From: Chrysaora quinquecirrha
Lineage: Eukaryota; Cnidaria; Scyphozoa; Semaeostomeae; Pelagiidae
NCBI GenBank assembly: GCA_014526335.1
Contig: JACTAT010000085.1
Location: 169,377 to 233,376, forward strand
Length of the DNA: 64,000 nt
Direction: 5' to 3'
The position numbers and the translations under genes are program-made. Shown here in pieces: positions 46,701 to 56,031 of this stretch (position 1 is its first letter; every line of letters begins with the position of its first letter). The notes beneath the pieces were generated by a model that was not told the DNA's origin, ran no database searches, and worked only from the letters and a program-made list of their open reading frames with translations.

Positions 46701-49700
46701 TCTGATTTGTCGTGAAAAAAACTAAAATCATATCTATAAAAGATATTCAAATATTTAAATAGAAATTCTACATTTGGATACAGCTCTGAAAAAATAAACC
46801 TGCATGAATATTTCTTTTTTTTTACAGGTACTTTCTGGCAATGCAAGAGAAAGATTTCTCAGACTGAGTCCAAGAAAAAGGACAATTTATGAACAGGTAT
46901 TACAACAGTAAAATATCCTACTTGACAGTAAAAAAAAGGTTGAATAACTTGACTTTGACTGAAATGGTAATCAACAGCTGAAGCCTGTAACACTCTCAAT
47001 CACCGATTCCTTGTAAATGAAAATTATAAATTTTTTGTCTACTTACATGGCTGAACTGATTGCTTTAATGGCATGCTCTGCAGATCCTCTGAAAAATTTA
47101 TAAACATTAACATTTTTAACATTACTTGATTTATTCTTATTACTTTATAGGGCTACAATGACTGCCTTCATCGATACAACAAAAGTGGTAAAGGTATCAT
47201 TCTTATTATGTATTTTTCTGACAATGAAGCCTTTGCAAAACTTGCCAAACATGTTCACAACCCCAATATTGTTTAATTAGAAATGTTCAGTATGTTTGGC
47301 CAGCATGTTATTTGGACCTTTGGGGACTGTTAGCTGTCATTTCAGGCCGGTCTTGCAATTTTTTTATATTCATAACAATATGTACGAGTTTTGCCAAAAA
47401 CACATTAACCAGATGTCTTATTTTGAAGGACAAATAAGCAAAATTAGCTTAGTTAATATATAATTGAGAAGCTGAAGTAAATTGCAAAATAAAAACATAG
47501 AAACTACAAAAAAGCAAACAAAATTACACAAATTGCCATCATGCAGATCTTAATTTGTAACAAAAAACTGCTCTGAAATCCTGTAGATTATGTTGCAAAA
47601 CTAAATGAGAAGTAATTGAGATCAACAAAGATACCTTGCATAGAATGATCACGAAATAATGAAGTAGTATCAACTACCTTTGATAATTTTTGTCTTTTCT
47701 TGTAGATGACTCTTTTGATGCTAACTTCTTAGCGGAAAATGCAACCAATGAAGATGCAACTTTGCATATAAAAATTGCAGGAGAGACCAGGTTGCAACGT
47801 CTAGGAGGAAATCAAAAATGGTCATTTGGGATGTGTGTTGGGGAAGGATATGCAACCATCACAGCATTTCACCAAGATGGAACTCAGCTGGCAATAGACA
47901 ACATCCTAAGCGTCATCGTAACCCGTGGAGTGTCTTTCCAGCATGTCCATAAAATTACATCAATAGGTAACAGCCTTTTTTATTTTAAAAAAGTTGAATA
48001 ACCTTTTTTAAAAATGATCCAATGAATCTTACAAAACCAAAGCCTGCTATCCTGAACACTGCAATTGTTAGACTAAACAGGAACAAAATCTAGAGAGAAA
48101 GGTGCTTGTTGAACAAAAAGGCATTGTATAAGTTTAAGAAATGTCAAAATTGAAGTACAGTAAGAAATAATAATTAGTATGTGAAGATAATTAAGTTAGA
48201 AGGCTCAAAGAGGAGGCAAACATATTTTAAAATTTGTGTTAACGGTAGTGACAGAACTTAATAAAACAAATCCAATTGTAGAAAATGTTGCTGATGATAA
48301 TATACAACACATACGAATGAGGGCAGCTGCACAAGGCACAAGTTTCAATGGTAAATATCATATCAACAGTCACTGCTCGTAAATCTGCTTATAAGTGAAA
48401 ATATGTACAGAAGCATTACTAAACAGTGGAATCAGGAAAAGCTAGCCAAAGTCACCAAAAACTGTTACATGGTTTTGGGTGGCTCAGACATGATTTGGTG
48501 GCTCTGACTAATTCGAACATGTAGAAATGCCAAATGTACAGCTATCCCTAGTTTCAATTCTTGGAGCCAAGTTTATTTTAAAAAATGGACTTGGTTAGAG
48601 CAAGAAATAAAAAAATCACAAACCAGCAAACATATGTAGATTGTATTGGACATAAATAACTAATTTTTAAATCATCTAAAATGCTTTTCCATACATTTTG
48701 TTCTGCTTAACACTGAGTATGTCTTACACAAAGTCATTCTTTCATACAAAAAAATCAGACTTTGGTAATTTTTTTCTAGACCAAGAATTGCAAAGAGAGC
48801 AGAGAGGCAAATCAATAAAGTCTGCATATTGCCACTGTAAACAGGTAAAGTTAGCTAGTATTAAAATGGATGTTAAGATAAAAAAGTTACCCATTCAAAG
48901 CCAAAAAGACAGAGCATGTTCACTTACCAAGTTCCAATATCCTTCAGTTTTATAGAGAAGGTGGCCAAATACATCAAAATTCTGGTGAAATTTTCCATAA
49001 CATTTGAAGGAGCCTTTGTTAAATGCCTTGTTTGACCGCAATGTTCATTGCTGATTTTTCCAGTGGGATGATTAAAAACTAAAAAAAATTAATTCGTCTC
49101 TCAAATTTTTGCTTGTGATCCAAATTTATTGACAAACACTAAGAGTTATGGACAAATACAGAAGAAGTCCCTGAACTGTAAATTTCTCACTGAATAATGT
49201 AGGGACTTGTCCAGTGAACAGGTTCTGTACCTAGGAAATATATTCTATATTAGGACACAAAAAGCATCTAATAAATCAATGGTATAGGGTAATGAGCTTA
49301 TTTTCAAAAAAATGTTCATTTAGCTTTTCTTTTGTGTGTTCCATTTTAAGGCACAGTTAACCAATGAAAAATTTTGATCACAATTTAATTTTGGATTCAC
49401 AAGCAATGTCCGCCAACTTGTATTCTAAGCTGTATTTTGATCTACTTGTTGATTGATGAAACTGAAACAGTGAGATTAACTTTTGAAAATAGAACTTGAG
49501 CTTGGTTCTCAACAAAAACCAATATTTTCCAATTTAGACTTTTTAGAATTTTTTTGTTAGCTGTTTCATGTGTCAATTACCTTCTGTTTTATTTCAGAAA
49601 AGAGGCAAAAATATGTATGTATATGTAGCCTGCTTGTCAAGCAAGCTTGCTTGTCTTACCTGATAGATCTGACAAAAAATAAATTATTTTGTTTTTAAAA

Positions 49701-51038
49701 CTTGAATTTCAATGAGCAATTAACCAGGCAGTTACAAGAGATCTTGAATAAGGAATCTTTTTTGCTTTTCACTACATTTAACTTGGGTGAGTGGGCCAGC
49801 CCAGCTAAGCAATTGATTCACCCAACTCTATCTTCGTTGAGCTGGAATGCCTTGTGTAAACAAACCCAACTGCTACTGGCAGTTGTGCAAAAGGTCTCAA
49901 TCCAATAATGACTAAGCGATAAAATAAGGACTAAGGGGTCGATTATATGAGAGGTTTCATCCCGTTTGTAACTGTAACTGGTCTGAAAACTCGGCACAGC
50001 CTTACGAGTTGGGAGCAGACATTTCCTTGATATCTTGTGGCACAATTTTGAAATTTGCCGGAAAGAGAAACATATTTCACCAGCAGATGAGCCATCATAT
50101 AATCGGTTAGAATTTCAGTTTTCAAAATTCCGGATAATAAGGCTTTGACATAGTCTAGATAGATAGAAAAATTGATATTTTGCGATTTCGAAAAACTTTA
50201 ATTGACCCAGCGTGGAAACCACTTGTGCTTGTGCTTGTGCTCTTATCTTGTATCAAAAAATCATGGTGAAAAAAGTTCAGACCTCTCTTCTTGTCATTGT
50301 TCTCTTTTTCTTTTTCTTCAAGTGCCCTGGAAAAGGATGGTTTCACTTAGATTGCTTGGGTCTAACTTCTGTGCCAGAAGACGATCCTTGGTATGTTTGT
50401 AGACTAGTGTTCGCTGTGATATGCCTTATATATTCTCTGGCCTAAATCTCAGCCATACGTCATCAGATTTAGGATTTCTTAAAAACATACCTGAAGAAAT
50501 TATTCTGAGACCTTCCTATTGCTCTAAAATATTTTGAAATTCCTGTCAAGATGGAGTACTCGCACTCGCTCAATACAGCAAGGCGAGCGCAAATGGGCGG
50601 GCCTGAAACAATTCTACAATTCTACCAAGATGCATTGCGTTCCATCCACGCATTGTGCGGCCACAGGCACAGTGCTGCAGGGTTGCCAGTTTTGATTTTT
50701 CTAACGCAAATTCCACAAATCAAATTTTTGAAAACTTGTTTGGCTGTGTAAAAGTCCCACAAATTAGCAATACACCTTGAACAATCGACAAAAATTTGGT
50801 AAACAATGAAGTCTCGCTTTCATTCCACACGCTTTTTTTACAAGGTTGGTCTGAGTTGAGGCTGGACTTCCTTAATTTCTCAACAAAATGAGGTTGAAAG
50901 TTCCTTATACTGTTCCTTGTCGTGGGATGTATAAATAGTAAATCTGACAGCAAATCCATATGAACTATTCCTCATTTCAAACTCTAAGTGTTTTAAAAAA
51001 TTTCTCATTTCAGGATGTGCAAAGACTGCAAAGAATGA
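32707..51038 (+). CDS. Rightward multi-exon gene of the giant element, PHD-finger protein
   Basis: Exons built from splice sites and phase: 32707-32766, 34109-34329, 36538-36677, 37625-37733, 41021-41209, 41316-41424, 42022-42156, 43166-43324, 44062-44184, 44299-44422, 45010-45066, 45579-45740, 46116-46180, 46828-46896, 47151-47193, 47706-47966, 48249-48350, 48780-48844, 49598-49614, 50323-50390, 51014-51038. Phases agree at nearly every join from 41021 to 49598. They disagree at 34329/36538, 37733/41021 and 49614/50323, so exons are missing or unrecognised there. The recognised exons give roughly 760 residues. No family is recognised for the body; the C terminus is a PHD finger. The stop lies about 65 bp before minisatellite B, mirroring the leftward gene. 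It may be a second transposition protein. Confidence 0.7.
32767..34108. other. Intron 1 of the PHD gene
   Basis: GT donor at 32767 and acceptor TTCCATAAG at 34108. AT-rich with no repeats recognised; the frame at 33833-34072 has no protein motifs. Confidence 0.45.
34396..34768. mobile_element. Hairpin MITE, CACG-T(n) family, copy D
   Basis: Ends CACGTTTTTTTTATTATAAGG and CCTTATAAAAAAAAACGTG are inverted, with TA on each side. Subterminal AACTCGAGGCTGA and TCAGCCTCAA blocks also mirror. It is inserted in the intron after exon 2 of the PHD gene. Confidence 0.8.
34902..35278. mobile_element. Hairpin MITE, CACG-T(n) family, copy E
   Basis: Ends CACGCATTTTTTTAAGG and CCTAATAAAAAATGCGTG are inverted and TA-flanked. 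The interior includes AGTTCGGCTCAGGCTCAG and GAATAGAAATGAATACTG, which align with copy B and give its uninterrupted form. Confidence 0.8.
35279..36537. other. Intron between exons 2 and 3 of the PHD gene (remainder)
   Basis: Mostly unrecognised AT-rich sequence. A short exon needed to restore phase may hide here, but none could be picked with confidence. Confidence 0.35.
37111..37353. mobile_element. Degenerate hairpin MITE, copy F
   Basis: ACGGTTTTTATAAGAACAACC pairs with GCTGTTCTTATAAAAAACGT, and ACATCAGGCTGAAACTTGG with the inner CAGGCTGAAATCG region. The end motif has drifted and the TA flanks are lost. It lies in the intron between exons 3 and 4. Confidence 0.6.
37360..37480. repeat. 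Short direct repeat
   Basis: CCTAACACAAATTATGATTT and the following AAGATTATATCTAAGATATT occur twice, at about 37360 and 37436, with a 76-bp offset. Confidence 0.85.
38403..40083 (-). pseudogene. XPG/PIN-nuclease-like transposon protein, broken
   Basis: Minus-strand pieces in order: 40083-39727 (FASGCPLPNDIADNLL, FKSF-type region KRVAWKSFFD); a stop at 39727, then the same protein continues through CFPLAPVPLSMATRDG and KLISSALSSLIEEDTH to another stop near 39541; 39537 to about 39330 (FAGDTYSNRSIKNIERPD); after a frameshift 39334-38528 with DHEEADTKIVYLLKHA, SSGDIDIPVILLGS, GFNAFTGNDYVACFFRKGK and YGLQKCKSVNEARSVIFW; and the C-terminal tail to 38403 (acidic, SSDSDDGF). The D/E pattern and G-N-D-Y resemble XPG/FEN-like nucleases used by some DNA transposons such as Academ; this assignment is inference. 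The family is repeated in cnidarian genomes as far as I recall. Confidence 0.6.
40142..40317 (+). pseudogene. Inverted copy of the XPG-like C terminus
   Basis: The right arm carries MMLLEDPASHGCLPDLKADW followed by the same DDVAEV and SDSDDGF tail as the left arm's minus-strand protein. It has no upstream domain, so it is a fragment made by arm duplication. Confidence 0.8.
40730..41020. other. Sequence between foldback element and exon 5
   Basis: AT-rich, with the exon 5 acceptor TTATGAAAAG at its end. A missing exon expected upstream is not visible here. Confidence 0.4.
41021..43324 (+). CDS. Central exons 5-8 of the PHD gene, possible ATPase-like segment
   Basis: Exon 5 opens TALLQCLKHSNMMVFINEAQ, a hydrophobic strand ending N-E that resembles a Walker B box with Asp replaced. 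It continues ARAKVLSTSNATTLE, which resembles a sensor-1 strand. Exon 6 reads YEGLTLNFRFNLEEDFSLRN, exon 7 FWTEYGRYFRDMIDTILREN, and exon 8 KIVSEIIETKTEKVSMEKE followed by Lys/Glu-rich sequence. No Walker A box was found; it could lie on the exon missing before 41021. The ATPase idea is weak inference. Confidence 0.5.
44062..48350 (+). CDS. Exons 9-17 of the PHD gene
   Basis: Nine exons join in phase. Exon 9 is Asn/Gln rich (NVSIQNQNNQQDKSMDA). Exons 10-11 are Lys/Ser rich. Exon 12 is strongly acidic (GEVEGEDDDEAMATSS) then IAASIEHRFRLHIQ. Exon 14 reads GNARERFLRLSPRKRTIYEQ. Exon 16 is the longest (261 bp), with a beta-rich look: ATLHIKIAGETRLQRLGGNQ and TAFHQDGTQLAIDNILSVIV. Exon 17 ends HIRMRAAAQGTSFN. 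The even phase agreement across many short exons argues that this is a real, recently functional gene. Confidence 0.7.
48780..51038 (+). CDS. C-terminal PHD-type zinc finger exons
   Basis: Exon 18 ends SAYCHCKQ with the first Cys pair. Exon 19 begins KRGKNM. Exon 20 reads CPGKGWFHLDCLGLTSVPE then DDP, giving the W-F-H-x-x-C core. The last exon completes a Trp and reads MCKDCKE before TGA, giving the final Cys pair. This is the C-x-C, ..., H-x-x-C, ..., W-x-C-x-x-C order of PHD fingers. The Cys pair expected between KRGKNM and the Trp is not fully placed, so part of the middle exon is unresolved. PHD fingers read histone H3 tails, which for a transposon protein could guide chromatin targeting (inference). 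Confidence 0.75.
50820..50950. mobile_element. Truncated CACG-T(n) MITE arm, copy G
   Basis: CACGCTTTTTTTACAAGG, then GAGTTGAGGCTGGACTTCCTT and GAAAGTTCCTTATACTGTTCC, correspond to the right arm of copy D in reverse complement. The matching second arm is missing. It lies in the last intron of the PHD gene. Confidence 0.6.
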
Positions 51039-51102
51039 AACAAAACAACAAAAAAGTAAAAACAGTAACTTCCACGCAGCACATTTGTCTCAATGTGGCT
51101 GG

Positions 51103-52985
51103 ATTGGAGAAGGAAAACTCCTAGCAAACCAATGTACCATTGTTGGAGAAGGAAAACTCCTAGCAAACCAATTTGTAAAGTAGTTTTATAGACCTTTTTT
51201 GAATAGTTATTGGAGAAGGAATACTCCTAGCAAACAAATTTTTACAGTAGACCTCTTGTATAGTTTTTAGAGAAGGAAAACTCCTGGCAAACCAATTTTT
51301 ACTGTAGACCTCTTGTATAGTTTTTAGAGAAGGAAAACTCCTAGCAAACCAATTTTTACAGTAGACCTCTTGTATAGTTTTTAGAGAAGGAAATCTCCTA
51401 GGAAACCAAAATATTGTTGTTGGAGAAGGAAAACTCCTAGCAAACCAATTTTACTGTAGACATCTTGTATAGTTTTTGGAGAAGGAAAACTCCTAGTAAA
51501 CCAATTTTTACAGTAGACCTCTTTGTATCGATTTTTGAGAAGGAAAACTCCTAGGAAACCAAAATATTGTTGTTGGAGAAGGAAAACTCCTAGCAAACCA
51601 ATTTTTACAGTAGACCTCTTGTATAGTTTTTAGAGAAGGAAAACTCCTAGCAAGCCAATTTTTACTGTAGACCTCTTGTATAGTTTTTAGAGAAGGAAAA
51701 CTCCTAGCAAACCGATTTTTACAGTAGACCTCTTTGTATCGATTTTTTGAGAAGGAAAACTCCTAGGAAACCAAAATATTGTTGTTGGAGAAGGAAAACT
51801 CCTGGCAAACCAATTTTTACAGTAGACCTCTTGTATAGTTTTTGGAGAAGGAAAACTCCTAGCAAACCGATTTTACTGTAGACCTTTTGTATAGTTTTTG
51901 GAGAAGGAAAACTCCTAGCAAACCAATTTTTACAGTAGACCTCTTTGTATCAATTTTTTGAGAAGGAAAACTCCTAGGAAACCAAAATATTGTTGTTGGA
52001 GAAGGAAAACTCCTAGCAAACCAATTTTACTGTAGACCTCTTGTATAGTTTTGGAGAAGGAAAACTCCTAGCAAACCAATTTTTACAGGAGACCTCTTTG
52101 TATCGATTTTTGAGAAGGAAAACTCCTAGGAAACCAAAATATTGTTGTTGGAGAAGGAAAACTCCTAGCAAACCAATTTTTAAAGTAGTTTTATAGACCT
52201 TTTTTGAATAGTTATTGGAGAAGGAAAACTCCTAGCAAACCAATTTTTACAGTAGACCTCTTGTATAGTTTTTAGAGAAGGAAAACTCCTAGCAAGCCAA
52301 TTTTTACTGTAGACCTCTTGTATAGTTTTTAGAGAAGGAAAACTCCTAGCAAACCGATTTTTACAGTAGACCTCTTTGTATCGATTTTTTGAGAAGGAAA
52401 ACTCCTAGGAAACCAAAATATTGTTGTTGGAGAAGGAAAACTCCTGGCAAACCAATTTTTACAGTAGACCTCTTGTATAGTTTTTGGAGAAGGAAAACTC
52501 CTAGCAAACCGATTTTACTGTAGACCTTTTGTATAGTTTTTGGAGAAGGAAAACTCCTAGCAAACCAATTTTTACAGTAGACCTCTTTGTATCAATTTTT
52601 TGAGAAGGAAAACTCCTAGGAAACCAAAATATTGTTGTTGGAGAAGGAAAACTCCTAGCAAACCAATTTTACTGTAGACCTCTTGTATAGTTTTGGAGAA
52701 GGAAAACTCCTAGCAAACCAATTTTTACAGGAGACCTCTTTGTATCGATTTTTGAGAAGGAAAACTCCTAGGAAACCAAAAGAATGTTGTTGGAGAAGGA
52801 AAACTCCTAGCAAACCAATTTTACTGTAGACCTCTTGTATAGTTTTTGGAGAAGGAAAACTCATAGCAAACCAATTTTTAAAATAATTTTATAGACCTTT
52901 TTTGAAGTTATTGGAGAAGGAAAACTCCTAGCTAACCAAAATATTGCTGTCTGGTTGTTGGAGAAGGAAAACTCATAGCATTTTT
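51103..52985 (+). repeat. Minisatellite B, right array (~35 cores)
   Basis: The core GGAGAAGGAAAACTCC plus TAGCAAACCAA recurs every ~55 bp with linkers such as TTTTTACAGTAGACCTCTTG and the shorter AAATATTGTTGTT. Variants include GAGAAGGAAAACTCC with TAGGAAACC. A block of about 560 bp near 51630-52190 is repeated almost exactly about 640 bp later, showing recent internal duplication. The array is several times longer than its left-arm counterpart. Long minus-strand frames here follow the repeat and are not genes. Confidence 0.95.
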
Positions 52986-53519
52986 ACAGTATTTTTACAG
53001 ACCGCTTCCAATTATGTTGGTTCATTTAGCAACTCATAGGTTGTCCTAGCCTTTTAGCAAACCAATTTTTGCAGTTCACCTTATTACATGATTGTTGAAG
53101 GGAACTCCTAGCAAAAAAATTATATAACATCTAAATATCTTCATATTATTATACACCTATAAGTATTTTCTAGTTGTTATAAGAGAATGACAATCAAAGG
53201 CCTAGTTACAGATGGAAAGCAAAATAAAATGTTTTTTACACCCTTAGTTCGAAATTTATATCAAAGTAGAAGAGTGAAAACTTGCTGTAGTTTGGTTATC
53301 TAAATCTAAAATAGATAATATGTACAGTAATTTCTAAATAAAAGTCTTAGTATTTGTATGATGAGGTATTCTACAATATCAAATGCTATTAAATGATGTT
53401 ATTAATATCTATATTTCATATGACACTTCATATGGCACATTGTGATTATTGTTTTGTCTGCTCTTGCGTATCTGTCTCTGCAAAAGCCTCTTTCCAAGGT
53501 TTTTGAGAACATTAAGAGT
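52986..53519. other. Right-arm stretch between minisatellite B and the shared spacer
   Basis: Includes one last decayed repeat unit (GGGAACTCCTAGCAAAA near 53099) and then AT-rich sequence. It has only a short likeness to the left arm, around CAATCAAAGGCC, and no gene. Confidence 0.45.
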
Positions 53520-53720
53520 TTTTTGAGAGTTTCTGGAGTGAGTTATTAAGTTTCCAGTCAAAGCAAGAGTTTCACCCTCAAACAACTTTAAAAAACTTAA
53601 TTAATGATTTCTTAAGCTTCTCAAACGCCACCACAAAAGCAAAAGGCAGAAACAATATTTTCGTCCGAAGTCACACAGCAGTCTCAAGTCACCATGGTTG
53701 ACGGTTATGCTAGGTACCTA

Positions 53721-53975
53721 CACTTACGGGACAAAAGTATTGCAACACTTTATCTAAAATGGCGGCCAACAGAAACCGTAGGCCCAAAGCAAAAAATTTA
53801 CATAACAAAGCCATGATGACTCAGGGGCTTCACCCGACTTGATTTAGGCGGAAAATGTTCACAATTTCATTGACTTTCATTTAAAATTAAAGTAAAACGA
53901 CTTATTTGTTGCTTCTTGTGAAAAGTGTTGTTGCTTCTTCTTGTCAAGCGTTGCAATACTTTTGTCCTCTAAGTG
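53721..53975. mobile_element. ~255-bp MITE, CACTTA-GGACAAAAG ends
   Basis: The left end CACTTACGGGACAAAAGTATTG and right end CAATACTTTTGTCCTCTAAGTG are inverted with one or two differences. TA precedes the left end. The inner CAACACTTT and AAAGTGTTG-type blocks also mirror. No coding capacity. Confidence 0.75.
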
Positions 53976-54603
53976 CAGGGTAGAGGTGGGAGTAATTGTA
54001 CAGTTAAGCTTATTAGGCCTATATTTTGCAATCTGTTTTTCAATGTACAAAAATATCTTAATATTATTTTAGACCAACCCTTTTTGTGTCAAAATATAGA
54101 TTTTCAAGACATAAAACCATTTCAGTGACTTACAAAATCGTTTGTTGGTAATACTTGATGCAGGAGTTTTCGTACAGCGGCGGGAGTTTCCGTACAGTTT
54201 GTTATATGAAAAAAAAGAGTATAAAAACGCTGCAGTTTTATCAGTTTTTCAGTTCATGGTTTGGTCATAAGTCCCAAGATACGAAAAATGCTTTTGGAGT
54301 AAATATCTGAGGGGTTTTATCTTTAGGCAGTGTCAAATAAGACACTGTCTTAGTGGCGTTGAGTTTCGCTCGAACACCATTTTTCCGGTCCTTCCGCACT
54401 ATCTACTACTACTAGTTTCTTTTGGGCTCTCTCCGTTCTGAAACAACTCTCAAAATCAGCCAGCTTGGCACAAAAAAGAATATAGTTTTGCACTTATCCT
54501 GCCGTCCTTTGAATTAAATTTTCTTGACTGTCCTATTTTTAATAATTTTTTAAAGTCGAAATGTACGATTACTCCCGCTGTACGATTACTTCCACCTCTA
54601 CCC
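53976..54603. mobile_element. ~630-bp MITE, CAGGGTAGAGGTGG ends
   Basis: Begins CAGGGTAGAGGTGGGAGTAA and ends TTACTTCCACCTCTACCC. Subterminal GTACAG and CTGTACG blocks repeat inside. It abuts the preceding MITE directly. The pair together is flanked by TA compared with the empty left arm. Confidence 0.75.
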
Positions 54604-54830
54604 TAGTAGGCCTAAAGTTTGCAAGGCCATAAAGGCCAAAAGTAATAGATAACTTTCAAGGTTTCTACAGTAAAAAGATAATGCAAAGATTTCTTCTGTC
54701 TATGCTGCAAACACTATGTTCATAGCTTGTTCATAGATAACCTAATAACCTGTCTCCTCCTTCCATCCACACTTGCTCTTCGCCCCCATTTTGCTTTACT
54801 TTCAACTTCATAATGAAACGAGACTACATA

Positions 54831-55667
54831 GTTTGTCAACCCGTCAACCCGGGCATTTATGAGAATTTCAAAGTTTTCTCAATACTCAGTCATCATAATC
54901 ATAATACCCTGTGTATACTTCGTCAACCAGTCAACCCGGCAACCCAGGCCTATATCAGAATTTCAAAGTTTTCTCAATACTCAGTCATCATAATCATAAT
55001 ACCCTGTGTATACTTCGTCAACCCGTCAACCCAGGCATATATCAGAATTTCAAAGTTTTCTGAATACTTAGTCATCATAATCATAATACCTGTGTATACT
55101 TCGTCAACCCGGCAACCCAGGCATATATGAGAATTTCAAAGTTTTCTCAATACTCAGTCATCATAATCATAATACCCTGTGTATACTTCGTCAACCCGGC
55201 AACCCAGGCATATATGAGAATTTCAAAGTTTTCTCAATCCTCAGTCATCATAATCATAATACCCTTTGTATACTTCGTCAACCCGGCAACCCAGGCATAT
55301 ATCAGAATTTCAAAGTTTTCCCAATCCTCAGTCATCATAATCATAATACACTGTGTATACTTCGTCAACCCGGCAACCCTGGCATATATGAGAATTTCAA
55401 AGTTTTCCCAATCCTCAGTCATCATAATCATAATACACTGTGTATACTTCGTCAACCCGACAACCCAGGCATTTATTAGAATTTCAAAGTTTTCTGAATC
55501 CTCAGTCATCATAATCATAATACCCTGTGTATACTTTGTCAACCCGTTAACCCGGCAACCCCGGCATATATCAGAATTTCAAAGTTTTCCCAATCCTCAG
55601 TCATCATAATCATAATACCCTGTGTATACTTTGTCAACCCATCAACCCGGCAACCCAGGCATATGTG
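54831..55667 (-). repeat. Minisatellite A, right array (~9 units)
   Basis: Reverse-complement orientation of the left array, with unit phrases GTATACTTCGTCAACCC, GGCAACCCAGGCATATAT and AATTTCAAAGTTTTC. Frames of up to 160 codons occur on + because some consecutive units sum to multiples of three; they are not genes. Confidence 0.95.
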
Positions 55668-56031
55668 AGAATTTCTGGTCTTCAGCTTTAAGTGCCAAAC
55701 ATATACAATTTATGATTCTAGCGGTCTTTTCTTGGGTCCGTAAGATCATGGAGTATACTGAACTGGTCCTTGGATCTGATGTTGTTATGCCATTGGTGTA
55801 AGGATTTGAGATGTATACTCAACCAATCTTATGTATTTGGGGAATTATGTGTACTTGAGTTGGCTCTCTGACCTTATGTTCTTATGCTATTGGTGCAAGG
55901 ATTTGAGGAGTTGATTTCAGGAGTTTTGTGATCTGCTCAACCAATCTTATGTATTTCGGGAATTATGTGGAATTTAAACCATATATGTAATGATTTCAGG
56001 AGTTCTGTGATTGTAACATGAAGTCGTTACC
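55668..56031 (-). repeat. Right terminal inverted repeat, outer block
   Basis: Reverse complement of 9933-10380 with only scattered differences, lacking the left copy's ~70-bp duplication. It ends CATGAAGTCGTTACC at 56031, after which similarity stops abruptly (AGATTACGC). Confidence 0.85.

Larger units (their letters stand above)
53520..54830 (-). repeat. Right-arm spacer, interrupted by an 883-bp insertion
   Basis: Reverse complement of 12031-12470. Homology runs 53520-53720 and 54604-54830. The interruption at GGTACCTA lets the left arm act as a pre-insertion reference. It also carries GTCCGAAGTCACACAGC, a variant of the motif found in the left arm. Confidence 0.8.
9933..56031. mobile_element. 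Candidate giant (~46.1 kb) inverted-repeat element carrying two outward-facing genes
   Basis: The sequence starting GGTAACGACTTCATGTTAC at 9933 is repeated in reverse complement ending at 56031. The first ~400 bp of both arms are nearly identical apart from a ~70-bp internal duplication in the left arm. Each arm then carries minisatellite A, a shared spacer (ATGTAGTCTCGTTT, then the ACCTTGAAAGTTATCT block, then TTAATTAAGTTTTTTAAAG) and minisatellite B, in mirrored order. Inside are two genes pointing outward, each stopping at its minisatellite B. Mirror symmetry of both ends and gene layout argues for a single mobile unit. Against it, I see no clear target-site duplication: GATGATG flanks the left end and AGATTAC the right. 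An inverted segmental duplication remains possible. The arm similarity implies recent activity or gene conversion. Confidence 0.6.

Noticed and set aside
32707..51038. RAG2-like protein because of the PHD finger in a transposon
   Set aside because: No kelch repeats are visible in the exons and the partner gene is not RAG1/Transib-like.
51381..52864. Minus-strand frames rich in GVFLL and SFPSPK
   Set aside because: Direct translations of the minisatellite B core.
51103..52985. CRISPR-like repeat/spacer appearance of minisatellite B
   Set aside because: The linkers are themselves repeated and there are no cas genes. The surrounding genes have introns, so this is a eukaryotic minisatellite.
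54813..55609. Open frames of 105 and 160 codons on +
   Set aside because: They lie entirely in the inverted minisatellite A array and repeat the same peptide.
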